Shown one piece after another: positions 1-9,900 of a stretch of 64,000 nt of DNA. Where the stretch lies: the NCBI GenBank assembly GCA_963851085.1, contig CAWKNX010000001.1:1-64000 (forward strand), in the 5' to 3' direction. The notes below the pieces were generated by a model. That model was not told where the DNA came from. It made no database searches and saw nothing but the letters and a program-made list of their open reading frames with translations. The translations under genes and the position numbers were made by a program. Each line of letters opens with the position of its first letter. Position 1 is the stretch's first letter. The stretch comes from DATFVJ01 sp963851085 (GTDB taxonomy: Bacteria > Actinomycetota > Actinomycetes > Streptosporangiales > Streptosporangiaceae).

Positions 1-260
1 CGGATCAGGAACGGGCCCGGCGGCCAGCCCCGCTGGACCTCGTCCTTAGCCGCCAGCAGGTTCCTGGCAGCACCGGGCCTGAGGCTGCCGCCCTGGCCGG
101 GGTTTTCCAGCAGGACGAGCTTGAGCGGGGGCTCAGCGATGGCGAAGTTGGCGTACCCGGGCCGTACCTTGGCCGGCTCGGTGCCGAACAGCCGGGAGCA
201 GAACGTGACGGCTTCGCCGATGTCGTTGACGTTGAGGGCGAGCTGGAGACGGCGGGACAT
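1..260 (-). CDS. CadI/ArsI-like VOC-fold protein, N-terminal part, probably broken, runs off the window
   Basis: Minus-strand frame opening with ATG at 260 and still open at base 1. The first ~60 residues (for example YANFAIAEPPLKLVLLENPG) match the N-terminus of the cadmium-induced CadI / ArsI C-As lyase family of glyoxalase-fold proteins. After residue ~60 the family sequence (normally LNHLGVEV, which carries a metal-binding His) is replaced by unrelated residues. The gene is therefore truncated, recombined or frameshifted there, and later metal-binding Cys residues are not visible. It diverges from an arsR gene, the usual arrangement for metal(loid)-inducible cadI/arsI. Family assignment of the N-terminus is fairly sure; function of this copy is doubtful. 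Confidence 0.6.
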   Translation of the reverse strand, partial: MSRRLQLALNVNDIGEAVTFCSRLFGTEPAKVRPGYANFAIAEPPLKLVLLENPGQGGSLRPGAARNLLAAKDEVQRGWPPGPFLI

Positions 261-351
261 GGCAGGACCTCCCAAAGACATTGATTGCTGTCTATGTCTG
301 CTTCCGCTGCTGAGCGTGCCGCAACACATAGAAGTCTGTCAATATATACGT
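261..351. promoter_or_regulatory. divergent arsR / cadI-like control region
   Basis: The 91-bp gap between two divergent genes is AT-rich for this window. The stretch CTGTCAATATATACG just before the arsR start resembles the AT-rich operators bound by ArsR repressors, and the related words TCTATGTC and CATAGAAG face each other across the gap. Autoregulation and control of the cadI-like gene are inferred from the arrangement. Confidence 0.45.
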
Positions 352-768
352 ATGCCGAAGCCTCTCGTGGTGCTGGACCAGGCGGGGGCCGGTGCCTGCG
401 GCGCCCCGGGGACGCAGGTCCACCTGCCATCCCAGCAGGCTGGCCAGGCCGTGTGCTGCGCCCCGTTGTCCCAGGTGCCGCTCTCCCCGCAGCAGGCCGG
501 CCAGGTAGCCCCGCTGCTGAAGGCGCTCGCGGAGCCGGTCCGGCTCCGGCTGATGTCCTTGGTCGCCTCCCGGGAAGGCGGCGAGGCGTGCGTCTGCGAC
601 CTCACGGACGCCTTCGACCCGTCCCAGCCGACCATCAGCCATCACCTCAAGGTGCTGCACGAAGCGGGCCTGCTGGACCGCGAGAAGCGCGGCGTATGGG
701 TTTACTACCGGGCCCGGACACAGGCACTGGCCAGCCTCGGCGCGCTGATCGGAGACCCGCCACAGTAA
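352..768 (+). CDS. arsR: ArsR-family metal(loid)-responsive repressor
   Basis: A 138-residue winged-helix protein. The ATG at 352 is chosen because the longer frame from 121 would run over the divergent gene. After an N-terminal extension with a CC pair (residues ~31-32) comes the ArsR domain: LLKALAEPVRLRLMSLVA, then CVCDLTDAF, the recognition helix QPTISHHLKVLHEAGLL and the wing REKRGVWVYY. Cysteines in CVCDLT plus the upstream CC pair fit the arsenic/antimony-sensing subgroup of actinobacterial ArsR proteins, in which metalloid binding releases DNA. It probably represses itself and the divergent cadI-like gene. No arsenite efflux gene is visible downstream. Confidence 0.85.
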   Translation: MPKPLVVLDQAGAGACGAPGTQVHLPSQQAGQAVCCAPLSQVPLSPQQAGQVAPLLKALAEPVRLRLMSLVASREGGEACVCDLTDAFDPSQPTISHHLKVLHEAGLLDREKRGVWVYYRARTQALASLGALIGDPPQ

Positions 769-919
769 CCCGGGCCGCCATAAGACCCGCGGACGGGCCA
801 TACCTGACGACGGCATCAACCCCGGCCAGCTCGCCTAAGCCGAGCAGCGGGCGGGCGGCGGCACCGTGACGCAGCTGCGATACCGTGACCTGCTGCGGGC
901 GCCGGGTTCACCGCCATCA

Positions 920-950
920 CCATCACCAGCACGCACCATGCTGGTGATGG
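920..950. terminator. hairpin downstream of arsR
   Basis: A perfect 12-bp inverted repeat: CCATCACCAGCA at 920-931 and its complement at 939-950, with a 7-base loop. It lies ~150 bp after the arsR stop and lacks a T tract, so it is a terminator or processing hairpin by position only. Confidence 0.4.
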
Positions 951-1681
951 CCTGCGCTCGGCGATCATCCAGGCAGCCAAGCCGACCACACGAAACCCAT
1001 GACCATTCGGCCGCCACCCGGCCTCGCCGTCGGGTCTCCCGTCATCGGCTACGAGCGGTCGACTCTGCTCAGGCTGCCAGCCTGCGTTCAGGCTCCGCCA
1101 TGGAGCCAGAACGATCCATCTGGCCTGTCCAGCGGGGGTCCTTCCACACGCCTGCAGCCGCCCATATCGGCTCGGTGCGCGTTCTCTCTGAACTGCTCCA
1201 TGGCTCAGCGTGATGCCGCCTGTCGGCGCAGCCCGATGCGGACGGCCGGCTCGGTGCGGCATGTCTGGGCTGCAGGTCGCCGCCGGCGGGTTGCCCGTCG
1301 ATGCGGCGCACGAGCGGCGGGGCTGCTGGCGGATTCCGCGTGACCCCTGACGCGCGCCCTGCGGCATTCGCGGAAGACTTTCTGCGTTGTGGGGCAGTCT
1401 CATCGCGGCCCTGATGAGCAGTCGTGGAGAATGACCGTTGTGGCTGGAATCTTGGAAGGGCTGATCCTGATCCCAGTTCCGGACCAGGCCCGGCTGCTCT
1501 CATCAGATGTACCGGCGGTGGCACTGGGTGACAGGGCTGGTTGCGTGGCTCTGAGGTGTGGCCGGGCCTGTAGGGCTATCTAACGGATCCGGGCATTTTC
1601 GGCCGATATGCGGATGGCCGGACTCGTGACGTTCCCGACATTTGCTCTTTACCGCCTTGCTGTCCTCCGCGACAGTATTCG
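951..1681. other. no gene recognised
   Basis: Open frames occur on both strands (for example 816-1403 on the minus strand) but none shows a recognisable family, a convincing start or a domain. The stretch sits between arsR and a frameshifted gene and is probably decayed or spacer DNA. Confidence 0.5.
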
Positions 1682-3020
1682 TCGGACTATCCGTTTGGGG
1701 GCCGCGGCACGGCCATCACCCGGATCGCCCGGACCTGGCAGGCGTATCCCGGGTTGGCCCGCCGGCAGGACCCGATGGCGGTCGGCCGGGCGCGGCGGGG
1801 GGTTGCCAGGGCAGTGAGCTGATCGAGCGGATCCGCGGCAGTGGCGGCACGCTCCATGTCGAGAATCCGGACGAGGAGACGCGGGCGGCCTACCGGCGGG
1901 CGATCCACGCCGCCAGGCGGAACCGTCCGGTGCCGGCCGGTTTTCACCTGCTGCACACTGGCCGTAACAGCGGTGACCTGATCATCCGCCTCGACGACGC
2001 CGCGTCCCCGGACCAGCGGGCTGGAACCGCACCCGGCTCGGTGCCCGTGACAAGATCACCGATCCTGATGCCCTGGTCCAGGTGCTGGGCCAGCATCCCG
2101 GGGTCTTGACGGTTTCCCAGTCCCTGCGGCCGCGCGCGCTCGGCCTGGTCCGGGCACTCGCGGACGAAGCGCAGCGCCGCGGGCACCAGCTCGCGATTTC
2201 GAAGAAGCGCATCACGCGCGGGCTGTTCGTGCAGATACGCGGCCGCCACTGCGGAGTGACGGTCAGCGAAGAACACGATCACGTGCCGCACGTGCCGGCC
2301 GCCGGAGAACGGCGGCAGCAGCGCCGCGGCTTTTCCTGGCAGCCGGCCAGCCCGGACTATGACCTGGTGCCATCGGGGCGGCTGCGGATCGAACTGCCCC
2401 CATCGGACTACGGCCAGCACGGCTATTGGGCCGACACCAGCCGGTCGCGGGTGGAGGGCAAGGTGCGGGCGGCCGTCAAAGAGATCGAGCTGCGGGTGGC
2501 CGCCGAGGAGGAGGCCTGCCGTGCCCGTAAACGGGAGCACGAGGCGTGGCTCGCGGCGCAACAGCGGAAAGCGGCCGGCGAGCGGGCACGCTGGGAAGCG
2601 GCAATGGAAACAGCCCGCGGGCGCGCCATCGACGATCACCACGGCACGACGTTCGCGAACGCGCTGGGGGCGTGGCACGCCGCGGCCGGCATCCGCGGCT
2701 TCTGCGCCGCGCTGGAACAAGCCGCGGCCGCGTCCCCAGAGCCTGCCCAGGCGCAGCAGCCGGGCGCCTGGATCACCTGGGGCCGCGATCTGGCCGACCG
2801 CATCGATCCGGTCCACAACCTGTCCCACCTGACCGGGGCGGGGTTCGGCAAAGAACCCCGACCTGAGGACCTGCGGCCCCATCTTGGTGACTGGAGCCTC
2901 TACGGCCCGCACCGGGAATACCGGCCTCCCCAGCCCGGCCACCGCCCACCCGTCACCGGTTTCGGCCCCGACGACTGGAGAGATGAACTCCCCGGCCGTG
3001 CTCAATGGTGGCGGCACTAG
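1682..3020 (+). pseudogene. frameshifted conserved actinobacterial hypothetical protein
   Basis: The protein sequence continues through three frames. Frame A (1682-1816) ends GLARRQDPMAVGRARRGVAR. Frame B (from ~1816) reads ELIERIRGSGGTLHVENP through HLLHTGRNSGDLIIRLDD. Frame C (from ~2022 to 3020) reads NRTRLGARDKITDPDALVQV and on through ISKKRITRGLFVQIRG, charged coiled-coil-like residues, and a C-terminal WGRDLADRIDP / LGDWSLYGP segment. From memory the whole resembles a long hypothetical protein common in Streptomyces, sometimes labelled PE-PGRS-like. Shifts near 1810 and 2018 would have to be bridged. Either the gene is dead or two indel errors are present. No function is known to me. 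Confidence 0.6.
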
Positions 3021-3088
3021 CGTGCTGCCTGCTCTCAGCTCGGTTGTCGCGCGTCCTGCCCGGTGCTGCTTTCTGCCCGGTCCAGCCG

Positions 3089-3568
3089 CTAAAGTCCAGG
3101 CCGGTCGGGCTGAGCGAAGAAAGAGAGCTGGCCGAGCAGCTGGCTAGCGGCGATGATGAGGCGTTGCGCGGTCTCAACAGCCTGCTGGGCTTCGTCTGCT
3201 GTGGCGGTGTCTGCGGGCAGGCGCGGATATTCGAGCTCGTTGCGTCGGCGGCGCAGATCTGCAAACGGCCGGAAACCCTCACCGAACTGGGCTCTGACCG
3301 CGCGTTCTACCGCATAGTGACCCCCGCTGGTAGTGGCGCGCATCCCTTGCTGTGCCAGCAGGGCGATGCAGGCATACCGTGCGGCGTCGTAGGCCAAGAT
3401 GTAGGCGCTGTGGGCGTCGGCGTGCACCACGCGGGCGGCCGTGGCGGCCGTCCGCCGTGCCTGGGCGAGCAGCGCAGCGCCATCGGCCGCCGCTCCCGTC
3501 AGATGCTCCAGTTCCCCCTGGCGGGCGAGTTGCTCCACCTCGGCTTCGCCCCGTTGCCACCTAGCCAT
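3089..3568 (-). CDS. HEPN-domain protein, toxin-like partner of the adjacent nucleotidyltransferase
   Basis: A 159-residue helical protein starting MARWQRGEAEVEQLARQG. It has the hydrophobic helices of HEPN domains (AYILAYDAARYACIALLAQQ) and a basic motif RRRNELEYPR near residue 125. In many HEPN RNases the signature is R-x4-6-H; here a Tyr stands where His would be, as in the SAV_6107-like HEPN group. Its start overlaps the stop of the upstream MNT gene by 8 bp, so the two are translationally coupled. HEPN/MNT pairs act as toxin-antitoxin modules in which the MNT protein nucleotidylates the HEPN protein. That role is inferred here. Confidence 0.7.
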   Translation of the reverse strand: MARWQRGEAEVEQLARQGELEHLTGAAADGAALLAQARRTAATAARVVHADAHSAYILAYDAARYACIALLAQQGMRATTSGGHYAVERAVRAQFGEGFRPFADLRRRRNELEYPRLPADTATADEAQQAVETAQRLIIAASQLLGQLSFFAQPDRPGL

Positions 3569-4190
3569 CGCCGGGCCCCGCCGTTGTCGCAGGCTCCTCG
3601 CCGGTGGCGTCATCTGGCACCAGGACCGCGACGAATGGGCCGGACTGAATCTGCTGGGCGAGTGGGTCGGCGCCCGCACGCCAGGCGTCTGCGGTCCGGA
3701 TCACCGGGTTGACGGGCATCCCCAGCCGCTGCTGGGCACGGTCGGCCGCGTCATAGACGGCCGCTCGCGTGGGCCGCCCGACCACCAGGACATCCAGATC
3801 ATGGGGCGGCGGGCCTGGCCGCTGGAGGTAGCGCGCGGCCCAGGAGCCGAAGATCAGCACCCGCTCCGCCCCCTCCATCCCGGCGAATTCATCGGCCACC
3901 ACCTGCAGCGGCCCCCATGACAAGAACAGCACCTCAGCCAGCGGCTCGACCAGGCGGTTGGCTGAGTTGGCCCGGACCATCGCCGACCGCCCCACATTGC
4001 GCCGGCGCAGCAGACCCGCGTCCGTCAGCCGTTTCACCTCGCCGTGGACAGTACTGAGGGGGGCATCGAAGCGCTGCGCAAGGTCGGTCAGGCTGTACTC
4101 CCGCCCGGGGTTGAGCAGCAGGGCGGCGAGGATGTCGGCCTGCAGCTGCGACCGGAAGACCGGCAGCAACGCCGGCGCTGCGCTTCGCAT
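3561..4190 (-). CDS. winged-helix / MNT-type nucleotidyltransferase fusion, antitoxin-like
   Basis: A 209-residue protein. Residues ~10-75 form a winged helix (QADILAALLLNPGREYSLTD, then DAPLSTVHGEVKRLTDAGLL). Residues ~100-150 carry a minimal nucleotidyltransferase core: FGSWAARYLQRPG followed by HDLDVLVVG, that is, GS plus the D-x-D metal-binding pair. The start is placed at ATG 4190; a longer form from 4226 would add 12 residues. It overlaps the following HEPN gene by 8 bp. The likely role is the antitoxin/modifier of a HEPN/MNT module that also represses its own promoter through the winged helix. The N-terminal DNA-binding fusion and the catalytic residues are visible; the activity is inferred. 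Confidence 0.75.
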   Translation of the reverse strand: MRSAAPALLPVFRSQLQADILAALLLNPGREYSLTDLAQRFDAPLSTVHGEVKRLTDAGLLRRRNVGRSAMVRANSANRLVEPLAEVLFLSWGPLQVVADEFAGMEGAERVLIFGSWAARYLQRPGPPPHDLDVLVVGRPTRAAVYDAADRAQQRLGMPVNPVIRTADAWRAGADPLAQQIQSGPFVAVLVPDDATGEEPATTAGPGDG

Positions 4191-4226
4191 AACCTGAAGG
4201 TATCTACGGCTTATTCGAAGTGTCAA
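4191..4226 (-). promoter_or_regulatory. putative promoter of the MNT/HEPN pair
   Basis: Read on the minus strand there is TTGACA (4226-4221), then TAGATA ending about 10 bases before the ATG at 4190. The 14-base spacing is short for a sigma70-type promoter. No clear ribosome site precedes the ATG, so a near-leaderless message is possible. Confidence 0.35.
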
Positions 4227-4269
4227 CTCCCAAAGCCAAGATCAGCTCAAGGGCCACCGCCGCAAGCCT

Positions 4270-4599
4270 ATGCCCGCCGCGCTTGCCCAGGACTGGATAG
4301 GGTCGCTCGCAAACGTCAGCGCCCCGGGGAGCAGGTGGTATCACGTGGATCTGGTAGAGCGGGCCGGACACCTCAAGCCAATGCTGGTGGACTTCGCCAT
4401 GTTGCTTACCGCGCGCGATCCGGCCAAGGCCGCCGCGGTCTTCGCCAGGCTCCTCAAGCGCAAACGCGGCTTCTCCTGTGACACCGACGGCGAACAGCTG
4501 CTGCGCCGGCACAAACCCAGCTACTTCGACGGGACACTGCTGCCCCGAACCGTCCCGCTCTTCAAGCTCCTGTCCGACGCAGTCCAACACAACCGTTGA
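4270..4599 (+). CDS. small hypothetical protein, possibly a gene fragment
   Basis: A 109-residue frame with helical content (HLKPMLVDFAMLLTARDPAK, FARLLKRKRGF) and no recognised domain. The same frame is open upstream to 4201 without a good start, so the annotated ATG may be internal to a truncated gene. Bases 4471-4518 are about 80% identical to 11,601-11,648 on the far side of the Wadjet operon, where the same frame contains a stop. This suggests a once-duplicated or split sequence around the operon. No function can be given. Confidence 0.35.
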   Translation: MPAALAQDWIGSLANVSAPGSRWYHVDLVERAGHLKPMLVDFAMLLTARDPAKAAAVFARLLKRKRGFSCDTDGEQLLRRHKPSYFDGTLLPRTVPLFKLLSDAVQHNR

Positions 4600-4701
4600 G
4601 AAACCCACCTCCTTGCCGCCAGGGAGAGCCTCAACGCCACTGCCCCCGGCCCGATCGCGGACCTGCATGGTACCGGGCAGTTCACCGGCACATTCGGCGC
4701 G

Positions 4702-4733
4702 CTACCAGGCCCGAAAAGGGACCGGCCTGGTAG
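4702..4733. promoter_or_regulatory. perfect inverted repeat upstream of jetA
   Basis: CTACCAGGCC (4702-4711) and GGCCTGGTAG (4724-4733) form a perfect 10-bp inverted repeat with a 12-base loop, about 100 bp before jetA. It could be an operator for the Wadjet operon or a hairpin ending upstream transcription. A possible -10 (TACGAT) lies at ~4792. Confidence 0.4.
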
Positions 4734-4831
4734 TACCTGAGTTCCGGTCTACGGCACTCGCCGTCGGACCGGAGAATGTCACGGCCCGGCTCTACGATGG
4801 GGCACCGTGGTAAGGGTCGGGATGGGCTGAC

Positions 4832-6307
4832 GTGCTGAGCTTCGATGAGATCAACTGGCTGCGCGGTAACAGTCCCGCATGGCGGCTGCTGTGCGCGGAC
4901 AACGCGCCGCTGATACTGAGTTTCCTGTACCGGGTGTTCGTCGCGGACAACATCCGGTCCATCTCTGCGACCGAGCTGACCAGCAGGCTGGACGACGAGC
5001 TGTACGCCTTGAATGAGCGGCTGGGTGCGGGCGCGGACCCGAAGCACCAGAAGTTCGCCAAGCCAGCGAAGGCGTACCTCGACGACTGGGCGGCGCCGGA
5101 GGCCGGCTGGCTGCGCAAGTACTACCCGGAGGGCAGCGACGAACCGCATTTCGACGCGACCCCGGCCGTGGAGAAGACGCTGCAGTGGGTGCGGGCGCTG
5201 CAGGAACGCTCGTTCGTGGGTACCGAGTCGCGGCTGAACACGATCTTCCTCCTGCTCAGGCAGATCGTGTTCGGCACCGAGACCGACCCGGCCGAGCGGC
5301 TCAAGGAGCTGCGCAGGCGCAGGCAGGAACTGGATGACGAGATTGCCCGCGGTCAGGCGGGCGATGTGGAGGTTCTCGACGCCAGCGCGGTCCGCGACCG
5401 CTACCAGCAATTCTCCGCCACCGCGCGGGAGTTGCTCGCGGACTTCCGTGAGGTGGAGGAGAACTTCAGGAAGCTGGACCGCCAGCTGCGGGAGAAGATC
5501 GCGGGCTGGCACGGCGGCAAGGGCGAGCTGCTCGACGACGTGCTGGGCAGCCGGGAGACCATCGCAGGCTCGGACCAGGGCAAGAGTTTCCAGGCGTTCT
5601 ACGATTTCCTGCTGTCACAGGCGCGGCAGGAGGAGTTGACCGGCCTGCTGGACACCGTGCATCAGCTCACTGGCATCAGCGAGAGCGATCCACGGTTGCG
5701 CCGCATCCACTATGACTGGCTGGACGCGGCCGAACGCACCCAGGCCACCGTCCGGCAGCTCTCCGAGCAGCTCCGCCGGTTCCTCGACGACCAGGTGTGG
5801 TTCGAGAACCGCCGGGTCATCGACATCTTGCACGGAATCGAGTCCCGCGCCTTGAAACTTCGCGAGCAGCGGCAGGCCCCCGTCGCCACCGAGCTCGATG
5901 GCACAGCGCCTGTCATCAGGCTCCCCATGGAGCGCCCGCTGTATTCCCCGGTCCGCAAGGCACGCATCGACAGCGGTGGGGTCCGGCCTGCCGACGAGGA
6001 AGCCGACCCCGCCGCCCTGTACGAGCAGGTCTACGTCGATCCCGTACCGCTGCGCGGCGGCGTCCGCCGGGCACTTCAGCGCCGCTCGCAGGTCGGGCTC
6101 GCGGAACTGATCGCCGAACATCCACTGGAGCAGGGCCTGGCCGAACTGGTGACTTATCTGTCCCTGGCGGACGAGACCTTCCGTGTGGTCTTCGACGAAC
6201 GCCACCCGGAGCAGGTGAGCTGGCAGGAGCCGGACGGGCGCGCCCGGACAGCAACGCTGCCGCGGGTCACCTTCGCCCGGGCGGCAACCGCGGGAGGCGG
6301 CAGTTGA
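4832..6307 (+). CDS. jetA: Wadjet anti-plasmid system protein JetA (DUF3375)
   Basis: A 491-residue protein of the DUF3375 type, the kleisin/MukF-like subunit of the type I Wadjet SMC complex. The start is GTG 4832 (LSFDEINWLRGNSPAWRLLC). The middle is charged and helical (residues ~155-260, LKELRRRRQELDDEIARGQ), as expected for a helical kleisin arm. The C-terminal third is globular with GLAELVTYLSLADETFRVVF. Its stop overlaps the jetB start by 4 bp. In Wadjet the JetABC complex extrudes DNA loops and JetD cuts small circular DNA such as plasmids. Length and gene order match known type I systems. Confidence 0.9.
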   Translation: MLSFDEINWLRGNSPAWRLLCADNAPLILSFLYRVFVADNIRSISATELTSRLDDELYALNERLGAGADPKHQKFAKPAKAYLDDWAAPEAGWLRKYYPEGSDEPHFDATPAVEKTLQWVRALQERSFVGTESRLNTIFLLLRQIVFGTETDPAERLKELRRRRQELDDEIARGQAGDVEVLDASAVRDRYQQFSATARELLADFREVEENFRKLDRQLREKIAGWHGGKGELLDDVLGSRETIAGSDQGKSFQAFYDFLLSQARQEELTGLLDTVHQLTGISESDPRLRRIHYDWLDAAERTQATVRQLSEQLRRFLDDQVWFENRRVIDILHGIESRALKLREQRQAPVATELDGTAPVIRLPMERPLYSPVRKARIDSGGVRPADEEADPAALYEQVYVDPVPLRGGVRRALQRRSQVGLAELIAEHPLEQGLAELVTYLSLADETFRVVFDERHPEQVSWQEPDGRARTATLPRVTFARAATAGGGS

Positions 6308-6924
6308 CCGCCGTGAGCGGCGCGGCCCCGGACCTGTCATTGGCCGTCACCCAGGTGATGAAGGGTGCCGTCTATCGCGACACGCACGAGCGGGCATGGC
6401 GGCACCTGCTCGCGCTCCAGTCCCAGGTGCGGGACTACGTTGCCGTGCTCGGCCTGCAGGTCGTCATCGACGAGGCCGAGGGCTATGCGTTCTGTCGCCA
6501 GCGGCCCGACGACGAGGAAGGCGGCGACAGTACAACACCGCTGCCCCGGCTGATCCCGCGCCGCTCGCTGTCGTTTCATGTCAGCCTGCTGCTCGCTCTG
6601 CTGCGTAAGAAGCTGGCCGAGTTCGACGCACAGGGGACCGACACCCGGCTGATGCTGACCAGGGACCAGATCGCCGAGATGGTGCGGGTCTTCCTGCCGG
6701 CGACAAGCAACGAGGCCAGGCTGACCGACCAGATCGACTCCTATATCAGCAAGGCGGCCGACCTGGGCTTCCTTCGCAAGGCGAAAAATGCCGAGCCGGT
6801 CTACGAGGTCCGCCGGATCCTGAAAGCGTTCGTCGACGGTCAGTGGCTGGCGGATTTTGACGCACGGCTCGCCGAATACGCCGCATTGCTGGCCGGTGAC
6901 ATGGACGGGGAGCCCGGCGAATGA
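6304..6924 (+). CDS. jetB: Wadjet protein JetB (DUF4194)
   Basis: A 206-residue DUF4194 protein, the MukE-like winged-helix partner of the JetA kleisin. TTG 6304 is chosen because GGGAGG lies 7-8 bases before it and it overlaps the jetA stop (TTGA). A GTG at 6313 is the alternative. Recognisable stretches are VLGLQVVIDEAEGYAFCRQR, IPRRSLSFHVSLLLALLRKK and a C-terminal DLGFLRKAKNAEPVYEVRRI. A short acidic insert (DDEEGGDS) lies near residue 75. The last codons overlap jetC (ATGA). Confidence 0.88.
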   Translation: MTAVSGAAPDLSLAVTQVMKGAVYRDTHERAWRHLLALQSQVRDYVAVLGLQVVIDEAEGYAFCRQRPDDEEGGDSTTPLPRLIPRRSLSFHVSLLLALLRKKLAEFDAQGTDTRLMLTRDQIAEMVRVFLPATSNEARLTDQIDSYISKAADLGFLRKAKNAEPVYEVRRILKAFVDGQWLADFDARLAEYAALLAGDMDGEPGE

Positions 6925-9900
6925 TGGACAGCGACACCGACATTCCCGAGCTCCTGAGCGGCTTCCGGCTGGCCAGGCTCGAACTGTACAACTGGGGAAC
7001 GTTCGACCACCGGGTATGGTCGCTCGACGCGAACGCGCGAAACTGCCTGCTGACCGGTGATATCGGATCCGGCAAGTCCACGATCGTAGACGCGGTTACC
7101 ACCCTGCTCCTGCCAGCCAACCGCATTTCCTACAACAAAGCGGCTGGAGCGGACACGCGGGAACGCAGCCTTCGGTCCTACGTCCTCGGCTATTACAAGT
7201 CCGAACGCAACGAGGCCACGGGCACATCCAAACCGGTGGCGCTCCGAGACAATACCAGCTATTCGGTGATCTTGGGAGTCTTCACCAACGAGGGCTACGA
7301 CGCCACCGTCACCCTGGCCCAGGTGTTCTGGCTGCGAGACGTGAGCGCTGGCCAGCCGGACAGATTCTACGTAACGGCCGATGAACCCATGTCGGTGGCC
7401 GTCGATTTCGCTGACTTCGGCCCGGATATTGTCTCGCTGCGCAAGAAGCTGCGCGCGGCAGGCGCTCGCGTTCATGATAGCTTTCCGGAATACGGGAAGG
7501 ATTTCAGGCGTCGCCTGGGTATCGAGTCGGAGCAGGCGATGGAATTGTTTCACCAGACCGTCTCGATGAAATCGGTAGGTAACCTCACGGATTTCGTCCG
7601 CGAGCACATGCTGGAGCCGTTCGACGCCGCCAAATGGACCGAGAACATCGTGGCACACTTCGAGGATCTGACGAAGGCGCACGAGGCGGTCCAGCGGGCT
7701 CAGGCCCAGCTCGCCATGCTGAAGCCGCTGCTGGCCGACTGTGACACCCACGACAAGGCCGCCGCCGAGATCGAGGCGCTGACCGGCCAGCGGATGGCGC
7801 TGAAATACTACTTCGCCGACCTCAAAGCCGGGCTCCTGGACGGGCTGCTCGCTGATCTTTATACCCAACGGGACCGCCTTGACGCCCAGATGAAAGGGCT
7901 CGAAACGCGGCTAAAGGCGCTGCGCGAGCGAGAGACCACCTTGCGGGTCGAATTGGCCGGCCACGGTGGAAACCGGCTCGCTGAGATCGAGCGCCAGCTC
8001 GAAGATGGCGAAGCTGACTGCACCAAGCGCATGGAACGGGCCGAGCGCTTCGGCAAATTGCTTGCCGAAGCAGGGCTGGATCCAGTCGAGACGGCGGAGC
8101 ATTTCGCGGACCGGCGCCGGGAAATCGCAGTCGCCCGGGATGCCGCCAAGGAGGATCTCACGGACCGGCAGAGCCGGCTTAAGGACACCGGTGGTGAGGC
8201 GCGGGAGCTCGGCAAAGAAGCGGACAAGATCAACGCCGAGCTGCGGAGCCTGCGGCAGCGGAAGAACAACATTCCGAAGCGCAACCTGGACCTGCGCCAG
8301 CTGCTCTGCCGAGAACTGGGACTTGCCGAATCCGCGCTGCCGTTCGCCGGAGAGCTGCTGGCGGTCCGCCCCGGGCAATCCGACTGGGAAGGCGCTGCCG
8401 AACGGCTCCTGCACAGCTTTGCCTTGTCCATTCTCGTCCCGCAACGGGACTACGCGGCGGTATCGGACTGGATCAACGATCACTTCCTGAGTGGGCGCGT
8501 GGTGTACTACCGGGTTCCCGACCTGCCACCGGCCGCGCACGGCGGTGCGCCCGTCCCGCCGCCGGCCAGCGCCTCCGGCGGCAACACCCTGTCCGCCAAG
8601 CTGGACATCCGGGATAGCCCGTTCGCCGCGTGGCTGGAACGCGAGCTAGCCAGCCGGGCGGACTACACATGTGCCGAGACCATGGCCGATTTCCGGCGGT
8701 CGCCGCGGGCGATAACCAAGGCGGGCCAGATCAAGGGATCGGGCGGGCGGCACGAGAAGGACGACCGCTCGCGCATCGACGACCGGAGCACCTATGTGCT
8801 CGGCTGGACCAACGAAAGAAAGATCGACGCCTTGCTGCGCCGGGCGAGCGCGATACACGGCAAGCAGGTCGCGCTGGCGGCAGCGGAGCAGCTTGTCAAG
8901 GCCGAACTGGACGCCGCCATCGACCGCGGCCAGGTTCTCGCCGGGCTGGACCAGACACACGAGTTCGCTGAGATCGACTGGCAGTACGTGGTCAACCGGC
9001 TGGAGGATCTGAAGGAGGAGAAGCGGGCACTGGAGGCGGCGTCGGCCGAGCTGACCCGGCTGAATCGTGAGCTGGATTCAGTCAGGGAGCAGATCGATGA
9101 CATCGACGGCCAGCACGGGCAGGTGCGCGAGCGGATCGGCAGCGTCAGCAGTCAGATCGATGTGGCCCGCGGAAGCCTCGATGAGGCGAACAAGACGCTG
9201 GCCGAGCCCGGCTGCGAACCGGCGCGGGCGCACTTCCCGGCCATCGGCGAGCTGCTCACCGGACCAACGCTTGCGGAGCTCCGACCGCGCACCCCGGCCG
9301 CCTGCGACCGGGCGGAGATGGCGGCGGCCGGGGAGGTCATCGCGCTCACCGACCGGCGGGCCGCACGGAAGGCCGTTCTCAGCAACCGAATCGTCGCCGC
9401 GATGGGGGAGTTCCGCAGGCAATACCCGGTGGAAACCGCCGAGCTCGACAACGCGGTAGCCGCCGCGGACGGCTACCGCGAGCTGAACAAGCGGCTCACC
9501 GACGATGACTTGCCCCGGTTCCACCGGCAATTCAAGACGTACCTCAACCAGAACACGGTCCGCGACATCGCGGGCTTCCAGTCCCAGCTGAACAAGCAGG
9601 CCGCAGTGATCAAGGACCGGATAGCCACGATCAACGATTCCCTGGTCGATGTCGACTACAACCCGGGCCGTTACATCCGCCTGGAGGCACAGCTGACGCC
9701 GAACACCGAGATCCGCGACTTCCGGGCCGAGCTGCGGGCCTGCACCGACGACGCCGTGTCGGGCGAGACTACCGACCAGTACTCCGAGCAGAAGTTCCTC
9801 CAGGTCAGCCGGATCATAGAGCGGTTCAAGGGCCGGGAGGGGCAGACTGACACGGACCGGAAGTGGACCCGGTATGTCACCGACGTGCGGAACTGGTACA

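Noticed and set aside
816..1403. 195-codon minus-strand frame
   Set aside because: Arg/Pro-rich translation, no family, no start signal.
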